DNA of 56,202 nucleotides from Thermus sp. 2.9 (GTDB lineage Bacteria; Deinococcota; Deinococci; Deinococcales; Thermaceae): assembly GCF_000794385.1 (NCBI RefSeq), contig NZ_JTJB01000029.1:1-56202 (forward strand). The letters run 5' to 3'. Positions 35,869-44,494 of the stretch are shown piece after piece. How positions within the stretch are numbered: the first letter of the stretch is position 1; every line of letters begins with the position of its first letter. Both the position numbers and the translations under genes were made by a program. Below the pieces are notes generated by a model. That model had not been told where the DNA came from. It saw only the letters and a program-made list of their open reading frames with translations, and did not search any database.

Positions 35869-37056
35869 TTAGCGGATTATACCGAGCTTCCGCCCCACCT
35901 TGGCGTAGGCCTCGAGGGCCTTGTCCAGCATCTCCTTGGTGTGGGCGGCGGTGACGATGTTCCGGATCCTGGCCTTTCCCCGGGGCACCGTGGGAAAGCC
36001 GATGCCCACGGCGAAGACCCCTTCTTCCAAAAGCAGGCGGCTTGCCTCAAAGGCCACGGGGGCCTCCCCGAAGAGGACGGGGGTGATGGGGGTCTGGCTC
36101 CCCAAGGTATCGTAGCCCAGGCGGGCCAGTTCCGCCTTGAAGTAGCGAGTGTTTTCCCAAAGCCTTTCCACCCGCTCGGGCTCCTTCTCAATGAGCTCCA
36201 AGGCCCCCAAAAGGGCCCCCACCACCGCCGGGGGGTGGCTCGTGGAGAAGAGGAAAGGCCGGGCCTTGTTGATGAGGAGGTCTTTAAGCTCCAAGGCCCC
36301 CGCGGCGTAGCCCCCCACCACGGCCCAGGCCTTGGAGAGGGTGGCCACCTGGATGACGTCGGGGTCTTGGTGGAAGCCGAAGTGGTGCACCGTGCCCTTG
36401 CCCTTCTCCCCCAGGACGCCGGAGCCGTGGGCATCGTCCACGTAGACCACCGCCCCGTACCGCTTGGCCAGGGGCACGATCCGGTCCAGGGGGGCGATGT
36501 CCCCGTCCATGGAGAAGACCCCGTCGGTGACGATGAGCTTCAGGCCCTCGGTGTCGTGGGTCTTCAGGAGCTCTTCCAGATGCTCCACGTCGGCGTGGCG
36601 GTAGACCAGGCGGGTGGCCTTGGTGAGGCGGAGCCCGTCAATGATGGAGGCGTGGTTGAGCTCGTCGGAGAAGACCAGGTCGCCTTCCTGTAGGAGCGCC
36701 CCCAAAACCCCCTGGTTGGCGGTGAAGCCCGACTGGAGCACCAAGGCGCTTTCCGTGCCCTTGAACCGGGCTAAGGCCTCCTCCAACTCCAGGTGGTAGG
36801 TGAAGGTGCCGGCGATGGTGCGCACCGCCCCGCTTCCCGCCCCCCACATTTCCAGGTACGCTTTGGCCTTTTCCTTGAGGTAGGGGTGGTTGGCGAAGCC
36901 CAGGTAGTTGTTGGAGGCGAGGTTCACCACCTCCTTTCCCTCCACCCGGGTCACGGGTTCTTGGGGCGCCTCGAGGACCTTGGGGGTGATGTAAAGCCCC
37001 TCGCGCTTAAGCCGCTCCAGCTCGTTTCGCACCCGCTCGCGCAGGGAAAGGCTCAT
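35869..37056 (-). CDS. kbl: Alpha-oxoamine synthase (2-amino-3-ketobutyrate CoA ligase / KAPA synthase)
   Basis: A 395-aa PLP enzyme that condenses an acyl-CoA with an amino acid: glycine and acetyl-CoA in threonine breakdown, or alanine and pimeloyl-CoA in biotin synthesis. The Thermus relative is known to accept several acyl-CoAs, so the in vivo reaction is open. Landmarks: NYLGFANHPYLKEKAK, GAGSGAVRTIAGTFTYHLELE, YVDDAHGSGVLGEKGKG and the PLP lysine in ATLSKAWAVVGGY. TTAGAT (37063-37068, minus) lies 6 nt before the ATG. No other bio genes are nearby. Confidence 0.9.
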   Translation of the reverse strand: MSLSLRERVRNELERLKREGLYITPKVLEAPQEPVTRVEGKEVVNLASNNYLGFANHPYLKEKAKAYLEMWGAGSGAVRTIAGTFTYHLELEEALARFKGTESALVLQSGFTANQGVLGALLQEGDLVFSDELNHASIIDGLRLTKATRLVYRHADVEHLEELLKTHDTEGLKLIVTDGVFSMDGDIAPLDRIVPLAKRYGAVVYVDDAHGSGVLGEKGKGTVHHFGFHQDPDVIQVATLSKAWAVVGGYAAGALELKDLLINKARPFLFSTSHPPAVVGALLGALELIEKEPERVERLWENTRYFKAELARLGYDTLGSQTPITPVLFGEAPVAFEASRLLLEEGVFAVGIGFPTVPRGKARIRNIVTAAHTKEMLDKALEAYAKVGRKLGIIR

Positions 37057-37132
37057 GCTCCTATCTAACCCCCTAGGTTTCCCCTTTGTCCAGGCCTTGG
37101 GTCCTTCCTCACGCTTTTATGACCGGAAGGGG

Positions 37133-37164
37133 CTACCCTGAGAAAGGGGGGTGGTAGCGGTTCC
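37133..37164 (+). promoter_or_regulatory. Promoter and ribosome site of the ParB-like gene
   Basis: TACCCT (37133-37138) may be the -10, and AAAGGGGGGTGG lies about 10 nt before the ATG at 37165. Unlike most genes here, it would have a short leader. Confidence 0.4.
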
Positions 37165-38064
37165 ATGCGGAGCCACCTGCAGGCGGAAACCGAGGCCGAG
37201 CGCCTGGAGCGGCGGGCGAGGCTTTTGGAGCTCCTGGACCGCTTCCGGGGGGAGCCCTCGGAGCTTTTGCCCTTTCACCAGGCCCTGGCCTTAAGGCCCA
37301 AGGGGGAGCGCCACCTGGGCCTAAGGGCCATTGAGGTGGACAAGGTGGTGGGCTCGGTGGACCGCTACGAGGACTTTGACCGCCGCTTTTTGCCCAAGAC
37401 GCCCCATGCCCTGGAGCGGTGGAAGCGGCTCAGGGCCCTCCAGCTGGAAGGGCAGGAGTTTCCGCCCATAGAGGTTTACCAGGTGGGGGAGGCCTATTTC
37501 GTCAAGGACGGCAACCACCGGGTGGCCTTGGCCAAGGCCACGGGGCAGAAGTACCTGGACGCCTACGTCATCGCCCTGGACGTCCCCGTGCCCGTGGAGG
37601 CCAAGGACACCCTGAAGGACCTGATCCTGAAGGCGGAGTACGCCAACTTCCTGGAAAAGACCCGCCTGAAAGAGCTCGTGCCCGAGGCCGAGGAGATCCG
37701 CTTCTCCACCCTGGGCCGCTATGACATCCTCCTGGACCACATCGCCACCCGGAGGTACTTCCGGGGCCTCGAGGAGGGCCGGGAGATCCCCTGGGAGGAG
37801 GCGGTGGTGGACTGGTACCAGAACCTCTACAGGCCCACGGTGGAAGCTATTCGGAAGCTCGGGCTCCTGGCTGAGTTCCCCGGGCGCACCGAAGCCGACC
37901 TTTACCTCTGGGTCATGGACCACCGCTACTTCCTGGCCCGGGAGCTCGGGGTGGACCTCTCCCCCGAGGAGGCGGCCCGGAGCTACGAGGCCCGGTTTGG
38001 GCCGTGGTGGAAGCGGATGGGGGGTGGGCTCAAGGCGTGGCTAAGGGCTCGGTGGGGTAAATAG
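37165..38064 (+). CDS. ParB-like / DUF4032-like protein
   Basis: A 299-aa cytoplasmic protein. Residues 50-140 resemble a ParB N-terminal (ParB/Srx) fold: IEVDKVVGSVDRYEDFDRRF, FPPIEVYQVGEAYFVKDGNHRVALAKATG, with the characteristic DGNHR box. The C-terminal part (160-299) is helical and acidic and has no recognisable DNA-binding helix-turn-helix, so it is not a chromosome-segregation ParB. Its function is unknown; homologues are often annotated only as ParB-like nuclease-domain proteins. Confidence 0.7.
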   Translation: MRSHLQAETEAERLERRARLLELLDRFRGEPSELLPFHQALALRPKGERHLGLRAIEVDKVVGSVDRYEDFDRRFLPKTPHALERWKRLRALQLEGQEFPPIEVYQVGEAYFVKDGNHRVALAKATGQKYLDAYVIALDVPVPVEAKDTLKDLILKAEYANFLEKTRLKELVPEAEEIRFSTLGRYDILLDHIATRRYFRGLEEGREIPWEEAVVDWYQNLYRPTVEAIRKLGLLAEFPGRTEADLYLWVMDHRYFLARELGVDLSPEEAARSYEARFGPWWKRMGGGLKAWLRARWGK

Positions 38065-38107
38065 GCAAGCTTAGCCCTGGCATGTCTTGATGGTTGTTCA
38101 TCTGTAC

Positions 38108-38136
38108 TTGACCGTTCCTTACGAGAGCACTAAAAT
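38108..38136 (+). promoter_or_regulatory. Consensus promoter of the csgG-like operon
   Basis: TTGACC (38108-38113), a 17-nt spacer and TAAAAT (38131-38136): one of the best promoters in the window, in an AT-rich patch. Transcription should begin near 38143. Confidence 0.8.
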
Positions 38137-38143
38137 TCTAAAG

Positions 38144-38174
38144 TAGGTGCCTAGAAATTATCCTAGGTGCCTAG
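38144..38174 (+). repeat. Two direct repeats at the csgG-like transcription start
   Basis: TAGGTGCCTAG occurs at 38144-38154 and again at 38164-38174, exactly 20 bp apart (two helical turns). The second copy sits in CCTAGGTGCCTAGG, a palindrome apart from its central TG. The position from +1 onward suggests a repressor operator or an RNA element. Confidence 0.6.
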
Positions 38175-38190
38175 GAGTGAGGTGAACCCT

Positions 38191-38913
38191 ATGAGAAAAG
38201 GCCTTGGCCTTCTTGGTGTGGTTTTATTGGCGGTTTTAGCGGCTTGCGCTCCCAGCGTCACCACCAAGACTTCTTCAGGCTTGGAGGGCGAAAATCCCTA
38301 TGCCAACTACACGGGGCCACGGGCCAAAGCGGTGGTGGCCAACTTCATCTGCGCGGCAGCCCAGTGCCCTCCGGGCGTTGGGGCTTCCATCTCAGAGCTC
38401 TTGATGACCGCCCTGATCAACACCAACCACTTCATTCTCTACGACCGCTCGGTGCTTGCGCAAATTCAACAAGAAGCCTACCTCGGGGGCAAACCCCTCA
38501 ACTTGCAGGGGGCTGAGCTTTTGGTGGTGGGTTCCATAACCGCTTTTGAGCCCGATGCGGGCGGTACCCGGGGGGGTGGTGGTGGTATTCTGGGGGGCCT
38601 CTTGGGTGCCTTCGGTGGTGGACAGAAACGCTCGTACGTTGCGGTGGACATGCGGATCGTGGACGCCCAAAGCGGCGCTATCGTTTCCGCTTTCCGCGTG
38701 GAGGGCGAGGCCACGGATGTGGATTACGGGGGTCTCCTGGGGATCTTGGGTCCGGGCGCTGCCCTTGGGGGGGGGTTGAAGCAGTACGAGAAGACCCCCA
38801 TGGGCAAAGCCTTGGCTGTGATGACCTCTAAGGCGGTGGAGGAGATCATTAAGCGTACACCCAGGAGCTACTTCAAGTATGCGCCGGACGGAAAACCTTA
38901 CCAGCAGCCTTAG
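38191..38913 (+). CDS. CsgG-like outer-membrane lipoprotein
   Basis: A 240-aa protein with a lipoprotein signal (lipobox LAAC, Cys near residue 20) and a CsgG/HfaB-like domain: AKAVVANFICAAAQCPPGVGASISELLMTALINTNHFILYDR, then GAELLVVGSITAFEPD, a glycine-rich segment (RGGGGGILGGLLGAFGGG), and SYVAVDMRIVDAQSGAIVSAF. CsgG forms the secretion pore for curli; no curlin genes are seen here, so the cargo is unknown. The ATG at 38191 has a GAGGTGAA ribosome site. Less GC-rich than its neighbours. It overlaps the next gene by 35 bp. Confidence 0.82.
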   Translation: MRKGLGLLGVVLLAVLAACAPSVTTKTSSGLEGENPYANYTGPRAKAVVANFICAAAQCPPGVGASISELLMTALINTNHFILYDRSVLAQIQQEAYLGGKPLNLQGAELLVVGSITAFEPDAGGTRGGGGGILGGLLGAFGGGQKRSYVAVDMRIVDAQSGAIVSAFRVEGEATDVDYGGLLGILGPGAALGGGLKQYEKTPMGKALAVMTSKAVEEIIKRTPRSYFKYAPDGKPYQQP

Positions 38914-39691
38914 GCGCCTTTTTCTCCTTCTGGCCACCCTGATTTTGGGGATGGCCTTGGGCCAAGGGCCCAAAACCCTCGTCCTTGTGAGCCAAGGTGA
39001 GCATTGGTGGGATGAGGAGGCGGGTCTTTACGAGGCGGCTTTACGGGAAGAACTCTTGCAGGGGGGCTTTCGGGTGCTGGACGCCGCCCAGGTGCAAAGG
39101 GTGGCGGACCGGCAGCTTCTCACCCGCCTGGTGCAGGGGGACGCCTTAGCGGCCATCACCTTGGCCACCAACTTTAAGGCTGACGCCTTGGTGGTAAGCC
39201 GGGTCTTCACCTCCCGCGTCCTTGCCACTCGGACCAACGTGGCCACCTTCTACACCTACAAGGCTACGGCGGACGTGCGGCTGGTGATGGCCAGTACAGG
39301 CCAAGTGGTGGGCAGTTGGAGTCCGTCCCAGACAGGGACCGGTACCTCCGAGCGGGAAGCGGCTTTTGCGGCCCTGCGCAACCTGGGCAGACAGGTGGGG
39401 CAGGAATTGCGCAAGCAAAACTTTTCCGCTTCGGGAGCCAGCCCCGTGGTTCGCTTGACGGTGACTGGCCTTAAGGGCTTCACCGATGCTTCCGTGCTCC
39501 TAAGGGAGCTTGGAGCTCAGAAGGGTGTGGTCTCGGCTGAGCGTAAAAGCTTCGCCAACGGCGTCCTCGAGGCCGAGGTGGTCTTCCAAGGGTCCGTGGA
39601 CGAGCTGGCAGCGCTTCTAGAAAGCCTTCAGCTCCTCCCCTTAGAGATTACGGAGGTGAGCGGCTTTGCCATAGAGGCCCGGGTACGCTGA
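38879..39691 (+). CDS. Secreted envelope protein, partner of the CsgG-like lipoprotein
   Basis: A 270-aa protein with a signal peptide (about residues 1-28, ending GMALGQ). The first mature domain (30-175) has a nucleoside-like alternating fold similar to the CsgG/FlgT N-terminal domain: ALREELLQGGFRVLDAAQVQ, ATNFKADALVVSRVF, YKATADVRLVMASTGQVVGSW. A second domain (190-270) carries VRLTVTGLKGFTDASVLLRELG and a C-terminal ITEVSGFAIEARV. I do not know the function. It overlaps the lipoprotein gene and ends at a terminator, so the two form a closed operon. Confidence 0.65.
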   Translation: MRRTENLTSSLRRLFLLLATLILGMALGQGPKTLVLVSQGEHWWDEEAGLYEAALREELLQGGFRVLDAAQVQRVADRQLLTRLVQGDALAAITLATNFKADALVVSRVFTSRVLATRTNVATFYTYKATADVRLVMASTGQVVGSWSPSQTGTGTSEREAAFAALRNLGRQVGQELRKQNFSASGASPVVRLTVTGLKGFTDASVLLRELGAQKGVVSAERKSFANGVLEAEVVFQGSVDELAALLESLQLLPLEITEVSGFAIEARVR

Positions 39692-39708
39692 GGGGGATGG
39701 ATTTTGAG

Positions 39709-39736
39709 GGGCGGGGGTTTCCCCGCCCTTGATTTT
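39709..39736 (+). terminator. Terminator after the csgG-like operon
   Basis: GGGCGGGG-GTTT-CCCCGCCC is a perfect 8-bp stem followed by TTGATTTT. Confidence 0.75.
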
Positions 39737-39756
39737 GGCCCTGGATCGTCCTTACT

Positions 39757-39766
39757 CTGTATACAG
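39757..39766. promoter_or_regulatory. Probable GntR operator
   Basis: CTGTATACAG is a perfect palindrome ending 1 nt before the regulator's ATG. TGTATACA-type sites are common for FCD-class GntR proteins, so this is the likely autoregulatory operator. TACTCT (39753-39758) may be the -10 it overlaps. Confidence 0.6.
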
Positions 39767-39767
39767 G

Positions 39768-40430
39768 ATGCAGACCCTGGGCTTCCGCCGACCCAACCAG
39801 GTGCGCGAGGCGGTCTACGGCCACCTTAAAGACCTCCTCCTCTCCGGGCGTTTCGCCCCGGGGGAAAGGCTTTCCGAGCCCCTTTTGGCCCAAGAGCTCG
39901 GGGTTTCCCGCACCCCGGTGCGGGAGGCCCTGATGCGCCTAAGTGAGGAGGGGTTGGTGGAGCTGGTGCCGGGCAAGGGGGCGAGGGTCAAGGCCTTCAC
40001 CCCAGAGGAGGTGGAGGAGGTCTATGGGGTGCGGGCCCTGCTGGAGGGGGAGGCGGCGCGGGAGGCGGCGCTACGGGCCATGCCTTGGGAGCTGGACGCC
40101 CTGGAGGAGCGCCTCCGGGCCATTGACGAGGCTCCCCCGGAGGACTACCCCGAGCAGATGCGCCGGGACCTGGAGTTCCACCGGGCCTTGGTGCGCCTTT
40201 CCGGGAACCGGACCCTTTATCGGCTTTACGAGGACCTGCTTTCCACCCTGGCCCTGGCCCGGAGCGCCCTGCCCACCCTTTCCCAGGACGAGGCCACCCG
40301 GCGGGAACACCGGGCCATCCTGATGGCCCTCAGGCGCAAGGACCCCGAGGGAGCCAAGAAGGCGGTGGAGGCCCACGTGTACCGCTTCCGCGACCTGGTG
40401 GTGGCGAAGCTTCGGAAAGGAGGGGTATGA
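39768..40430 (+). CDS. GntR-family regulator (FCD/FadR subfamily) of proline catabolism
   Basis: A 220-aa regulator: an N-terminal winged helix (residues 10-75; [41 protein letters not shown]) and a C-terminal all-helical FCD effector domain (80-215), with the D/H metal-binding pattern ([28 protein letters not shown]). I take the ATG at 39768; the in-frame start at 39729 would begin upstream of the operator. It overlaps proline dehydrogenase by ATGA, so it should control that operon and itself. The effector may be proline or P5C (inference). Confidence 0.88.
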   Translation: MQTLGFRRPNQVREAVYGHLKDLLLSGRFAPGERLSEPLLAQELGVSRTPVREALMRLSEEGLVELVPGKGARVKAFTPEEVEEVYGVRALLEGEAAREAALRAMPWELDALEERLRAIDEAPPEDYPEQMRRDLEFHRALVRLSGNRTLYRLYEDLLSTLALARSALPTLSQDEATRREHRAILMALRRKDPEGAKKAVEAHVYRFRDLVVAKLRKGGV

Positions 40431-41350
40431 ACCTAGACCTGGTCTATCGGCAGGCGGTGCTCTCCGTGGCGGGTAATCCCCGGGTGGAGGCCCTCATCAA
40501 GGGGCGGGCGAGGGGCCTGGTGCGCCGCTATGTGGCGGGGGAGACCCTGGTGGAGGCCCTTGGGGTGGCGGAGGCCCTCGAGGCCCACGGGGTCCACGCC
40601 ATCTTGGACCTCTTGGGGGAAGGGGTGCGGAGCGAGGCGGAGGCCCGAGCCTTCCAGGAGGGCATCCTGGCCCTGGTGCGGGCCTTGGCCGCAAAGCCCT
40701 GGCCCAAGTACGTCTCCGTGAAGCCCACCCAGCTCGGGCTGGACCTTTCCGAAGGCCTCGCCCTGGAGCTTTTAAGGGGCATCCTGCGGGAGGCGGAGCC
40801 CGAGGGGGTCTTCGTCCGATTGGACATGGAGGACTCCCCCCGGGTGGAGGCCACCTTGCGCCTTTACAAAACCCTCCGGGAGGAGGGGTTTAGCCAGGTG
40901 GGCGTGGTTTTGCAGAGCTACCTCTTCCGCACGGAGAAGGACCTCTTGGACCTTCTTTCCTACCGGCCCAACCTGCGCCTCGTCAAGGGGGCCTACCGGG
41001 AGCCCCGGGAGGTGGCCTTTCAGGACAAGCGCCTCATTGACGCCGAGTACCTGCACCTGGGCAAGCTCGCCCTAAGGGAGGGGCTTTACGTGGCCTTCGC
41101 CACCCACGACCCCAGGCTCATCGCCGAGGTGAAGCGCTACACGGAGGCCTTCGGCATCCCCAAGGACCGCTTTGAGTTCCAGCTCCTCTACGGGGTGCGC
41201 CCGGAGGCCCAGCGGGCCCTCGCCCGGGAGGGGTACACGGTGCGGGCCTACGTGCCCTACGGCAGGGACTGGTACCCCTACTTAAGCCGCCGCATCGCCG
41301 AAAGGCCGGAGAACCTGTTTTTGGTGTTAAGGAGCCTCCTAGGAGGCTAA
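40427..41350 (+). CDS. Proline dehydrogenase
   Basis: A monofunctional FAD enzyme that oxidises proline to P5C and passes electrons to quinone. Its 307 aa match the Thermus PRODH length. The (beta-alpha)8 barrel shows [15 protein letters not shown] (about residue 90), [28 protein letters not shown] and the C-terminal [24 protein letters not shown], which carries the arginines that grip the substrate carboxylate. N-terminal helices (1-40) are the thermophile-type extension. P5C dehydrogenase follows after 11 nt, so the intermediate can be handed on. Confidence 0.95.
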   Translation: MNLDLVYRQAVLSVAGNPRVEALIKGRARGLVRRYVAGETLVEALGVAEALEAHGVHAILDLLGEGVRSEAEARAFQEGILALVRALAAKPWPKYVSVKPTQLGLDLSEGLALELLRGILREAEPEGVFVRLDMEDSPRVEATLRLYKTLREEGFSQVGVVLQSYLFRTEKDLLDLLSYRPNLRLVKGAYREPREVAFQDKRLIDAEYLHLGKLALREGLYVAFATHDPRLIAEVKRYTEAFGIPKDRFEFQLLYGVRPEAQRALAREGYTVRAYVPYGRDWYPYLSRRIAERPENLFLVLRSLLGG

Positions 41351-41361
41351 AGGAGGAAGCC

Positions 41362-42912
41362 ATGACGGTGGAGCCTTTCCGGAACCAACCCATAGAGACC
41401 TTCCAGACCGAGGAGGCTAGGCGGGAGATGAAGGAGGCCCTAAGGCGGGTGCGGGCCGAGTTCGGCCGCCACTGGGGCCTCTATATAGACGGGGCCTGGG
41501 TGGACACTCGGGAGAAAATCCTCTCCCTAAACCCCTCGGCCCCGAGCGAGGTGGTGGGGAGCACGGCCAAGGCGGGGCGGGCGGAGGCGGAGGCCGCCCT
41601 CGAGGCCGCCTGGCGGGCCTTCCGCACCTGGAAGGACTGGCCCCAGGAGGACCGGAGCCGCCTCCTCCTCAAGGCCGCCGCCCTCATGAAAAGGCGCCGG
41701 CGGGAACTGGAGGCCACCTTGGTCTACGAGATCGGCAAGAACTGGGTGGAGGCCAGCGCCGAGGTGGCGGAGGCCATTGACTTCCTGGAGTACTACGCCC
41801 GCCAGGCCCTCAAGTACAAGTACCCCTCCGTGGAGGTGGTGCCCTACCCCGGGGAGGATAACGAGAGCTTTTACATCCCCTTGGGGGCCGGGGTGGTGAT
41901 CGCCCCTTGGAACTTCCCCATCGCCATCTTCACCGGGATGATCGCCGGACCCGTGGTGGTGGGGAACACCGTGGTGGCCAAGCCCGCCGAGGACACGGTG
42001 GTCATCGCTGCCAAGGTCTTTGAGATCTTCCACGAGGCCGGCTTCCCCCCGGGGGTGGTGAACCTCCTGCCCGGGGAGGGGAAGGAGGTGGGGGCTTACC
42101 TGGTGGAGCACCCCAAGACCCGCTTCATCAACTTCACGGGGAGCCTGGAGGTGGGGCTTTGGATCCACGAGCGGGCGGCCAGGCTCGCCCCGGGGCAGCG
42201 GTGGATCAAGCGGGTCTTCCTGGAGCTTGGGGGCAAGGACGCCATCATCGTGGACGAGACCGCCGATTTGGAGGCGGCCACGGAGGGCGTTCTGGTCTCC
42301 GCCTACGGCTTCCAGGGGCAGAAGTGCTCCGCGGCGAGCCGCCTCATCGTCACGGAGAAGGCGTACGAGCCCCTTCTGGAGCGCCTCCTAGAGCGGGCGG
42401 GCCGGCTGGTGGTGGGCCCCGCGGAGGAGAACCCCGACCTGGGCCCCGTGGCCTCCAAGGCGCAGGAGGAAAAGGTCCTTTCCTACATAGAGATTGGCAA
42501 GGGGGAAGGGCGGCTTGTCCTGGGGGGCCGGCGCCTGGAGGGGGAGGGCTACTTCATCGCCCCCACGGTCTTCACCGAGGTGCCGCCCCAGGCCAAAATC
42601 GCCCAGGAGGAGATCTTCGGGCCGGTGCTTTCCGTGATTCGGGTGAGGGACTTTGGTGAGGCCCTGGAGGTGGCCAACGCTACCGTCTACGGCCTCACGG
42701 GCGGGGTCTACTCCCGCAAGCGGGAGCACCTGGAAAGGGCCCGGCGGGAGTTCCACGTGGGGAACCTTTACTTCAACCGCAAGATCACCGGGGCCCTGGT
42801 GGGGGTGCAGCCCTTCGGCGGCTTCAACCTTTCCGGCACCGACACCAAGGCGGGGGGGCCGGACTACCTCCTCCACTTCCTGCAAATGAAGACGGTGGCC
42901 GAGCGCTTCTAG
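41362..42912 (+). CDS. pruA: 1-pyrroline-5-carboxylate dehydrogenase
   Basis: It oxidises glutamate semialdehyde to glutamate with NAD. The 516-aa aldehyde dehydrogenase has the catalytic glutamate in FLELGGKDA (about 288) and the nucleophilic cysteine in [12 protein letters not shown] (about 322), matching the structurally known Thermus enzyme. The N terminus ([26 protein letters not shown]) is characteristic. It ends the GntR-PRODH-P5CDH operon. Confidence 0.96.
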   Translation: MTVEPFRNQPIETFQTEEARREMKEALRRVRAEFGRHWGLYIDGAWVDTREKILSLNPSAPSEVVGSTAKAGRAEAEAALEAAWRAFRTWKDWPQEDRSRLLLKAAALMKRRRRELEATLVYEIGKNWVEASAEVAEAIDFLEYYARQALKYKYPSVEVVPYPGEDNESFYIPLGAGVVIAPWNFPIAIFTGMIAGPVVVGNTVVAKPAEDTVVIAAKVFEIFHEAGFPPGVVNLLPGEGKEVGAYLVEHPKTRFINFTGSLEVGLWIHERAARLAPGQRWIKRVFLELGGKDAIIVDETADLEAATEGVLVSAYGFQGQKCSAASRLIVTEKAYEPLLERLLERAGRLVVGPAEENPDLGPVASKAQEEKVLSYIEIGKGEGRLVLGGRRLEGEGYFIAPTVFTEVPPQAKIAQEEIFGPVLSVIRVRDFGEALEVANATVYGLTGGVYSRKREHLERARREFHVGNLYFNRKITGALVGVQPFGGFNLSGTDTKAGGPDYLLHFLQMKTVAERF

Positions 42913-42917
42913 CCCCC

Positions 42918-42946
42918 TAGACCCCGCGGGGCCTTTGGGCTATCCT
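42918..42946 (+). promoter_or_regulatory. Promoter of the trp operon
   Basis: TAGACC (42918-42923), 17 nt, TATCCT (42941-42946). The leader ATG follows 6 nt later, so the leader peptide is made from a leaderless message. Confidence 0.6.
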
Positions 42947-42952
42947 TGGGGC

Positions 42953-42988
42953 ATGAACCTTCCTTCCGCCCTCTGGTGGCCCGGCTAG
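42953..42988 (+). CDS. trpL: trp leader peptide with tandem Trp codons
   Basis: ATG at 42953 opens an 11-residue peptide, MNLPSALWWPG, ending in TAG. The tandem TGG TGG (42974-42979) is rare by chance and sits in the loop of the first attenuator hairpin. Ribosome stalling here when Trp-tRNA is scarce would free trpE expression. Confidence 0.82.
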   Translation: MNLPSALWWPG

Positions 42989-43039
42989 GCCCCGGGGCGG
43001 AGGCGGTCTTTCCCCCGGGGTATACCCGGGGGGCTTTTT
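42966..43039 (+). promoter_or_regulatory. trp attenuator
   Basis: Region 1 CCGCCC (42966-42971) pairs with GGGCGG (42995-43000). Region 2 CCCCGGGG (42990-42997) can pair with region 3 CCCCGGGG (43013-43020), the antiterminator. Region 3 CCCCCGGG (43012-43019) pairs with region 4 CCCGGGGG (43025-43032), followed by GCTTTTT, the terminator. trpE starts 13 nt later with TAGGAGGTGGG as ribosome site. Confidence 0.8.
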
Positions 43040-43051
43040 GTAGGAGGTGGG

Positions 43052-44439
43052 ATGGAGACCATAAGGCCCTTTCGCAAGACCCTGCTCGCCGACCTGGAAA
43101 CCCCGGTGACCGCCTACCTCAAGCTGGCGGAGAAGGCCCCCGTGAGCTTTCTCCTGGAGTCGGTGGAGCGGGGCCGGCAAAGCCGCTTTTCCATCGTGGG
43201 GGTGGGGGCCAGGCGGACCTTCCGGCTAAAGGACGGGGTCTTCACGCTAAACGGCGAGCCCCTGGCCACCCAAGACCCCTTACGCACCCTCTACGAGGCG
43301 GTCCACGCTCCCCTAGAGCGCCCCCCGGACCTTCCCCCCTTCTTCGGCGGGGTGGTGGGGTACGCCGCTTACGACCTCATCCGCTACTACGAGCGCCTTC
43401 CCGCCCTCAAGCCCGACGATTTGGGCCTGCCCGACCTCCTCTTCGTGGAGCCGGAGGTGGTGGTGGTCTTTGACCACCTGAAAAGCCTCCTCCACCTGGT
43501 GGCCCCGGGCACCGACCCCGAGGAGGCGGAGGCGCGGCTTGCCTGGGCGGAGGGGAGGCTCAAGGGCCCCTTGCCGGGGGTGCCGGGGGAGCGGCCGGGG
43601 GGAAGGGCCCGCTTCCAGGCGGACTTCTCCCGGGAGGCCTACCTCGAGGCGGTGGAAAGGGCCCTGGCCTACATCCGGGCTGGGGACATCTTCCAGGTGG
43701 TCCTCTCCCTCAGGCTTTCCTCCCCCCTCACCGTCCATCCCTTCGCCCTTTACCGGGCCTTAAGGAGCGTGAACCCAAGTCCCTACATGGGCTATCTGGA
43801 CCTGGGGGAGGTGGTTTTGGTTTCCGCAAGCCCGGAAAGCCTCCTGCGCTCCGACGGGAAGCGGGTGGTGACCCGGCCCATCGCCGGCACCCGGCCCCGG
43901 GGCAAGGACGAGGAGGAGGACCGAAGGCTCGCCGAGGAGCTCCTACGGGACGAGAAGGAGCGGGCGGAGCACGTGATGCTCTTGGACCTTTCCCGCAACG
44001 ACATCGGCCGGGTGGCGGCCTTCGGGAGCGTGCGGGTGGTGGAACCCCTCCACGTGGAGTACTACTCCCACGTGATGCACCTGGTGTCCACGGTGGAGGG
44101 AGTTTTGGCCGAGGGTAAGACCCCCCTGGACGCCTTGGCCAGCGTCCTGCCCATGGGCACGGTTTCCGGGGCCCCAAGATCCGGGCCATGGAGATCATTG
44201 AGGAGCTGGAGCCCCACCGCCGGGGGCCCTACGGGGGGAGCTTTGGGTACCTGGCCTACGATGGGGCCATGGACGTGGCCCTCACCTTGCGCACCTTCGT
44301 CATCGCCAAGGGCCAGATGCACGTGCAGGCGGGGGCGGGGATCGTGGCGGACTCGGTGCCGGAGCGGGAGTACGAGGAGTGCCTGAACAAGGCCAAGGCC
44401 CTCTTAAAGGCGGTGGCGCTGGCGGAGGAGGGGCTATGA
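43052..44439 (+). pseudogene. trpE: Anthranilate synthase component I, frameshifted
   Basis: It makes anthranilate from chorismate with TrpG. The frame from 43052 carries the N-terminal SFLLESVERG motif, with the LLES tryptophan-feedback site, and the catalytic PSPYMGYLDLG, TRPIAGTRPRGK, DLSRNDIGRV and HVMHLVSTVEG. It then leaves frame after MGTVSGAP: one C is missing from the run at 44172-44175. The next frame resumes with [17 protein letters not shown] and runs to 44439, giving a composite of about 462 aa, the normal length. Apart from this single base nothing is damaged, so an assembly error is the simplest reading. Confidence 0.93.
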
Positions 44440-44494
44440 CCACCCCACCTTGGCTTGCGCCAAAGCGGGGGCCCCGGGAGGAGAGGAGGGCGGC

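Noticed and set aside
37165..38064. Chromosome-partition ParB
   Set aside because: The DGNHR box is present, but no helix-turn-helix domain and no adjacent parA or parS site is seen.
38045..38082. AGGGCT...AGCCCT inverted repeat after the ParB-like gene
   Set aside because: The arms are short, the loop is over 20 nt and no T-tract follows; it is not convincing as a terminator.
42920..42938. GACCCCGCGGGGCCTTT as a terminator for the proline operon
   Set aside because: The stem CCCCGCGGGG has no room for a loop and only three T follow; it also overlaps the trp promoter spacer.
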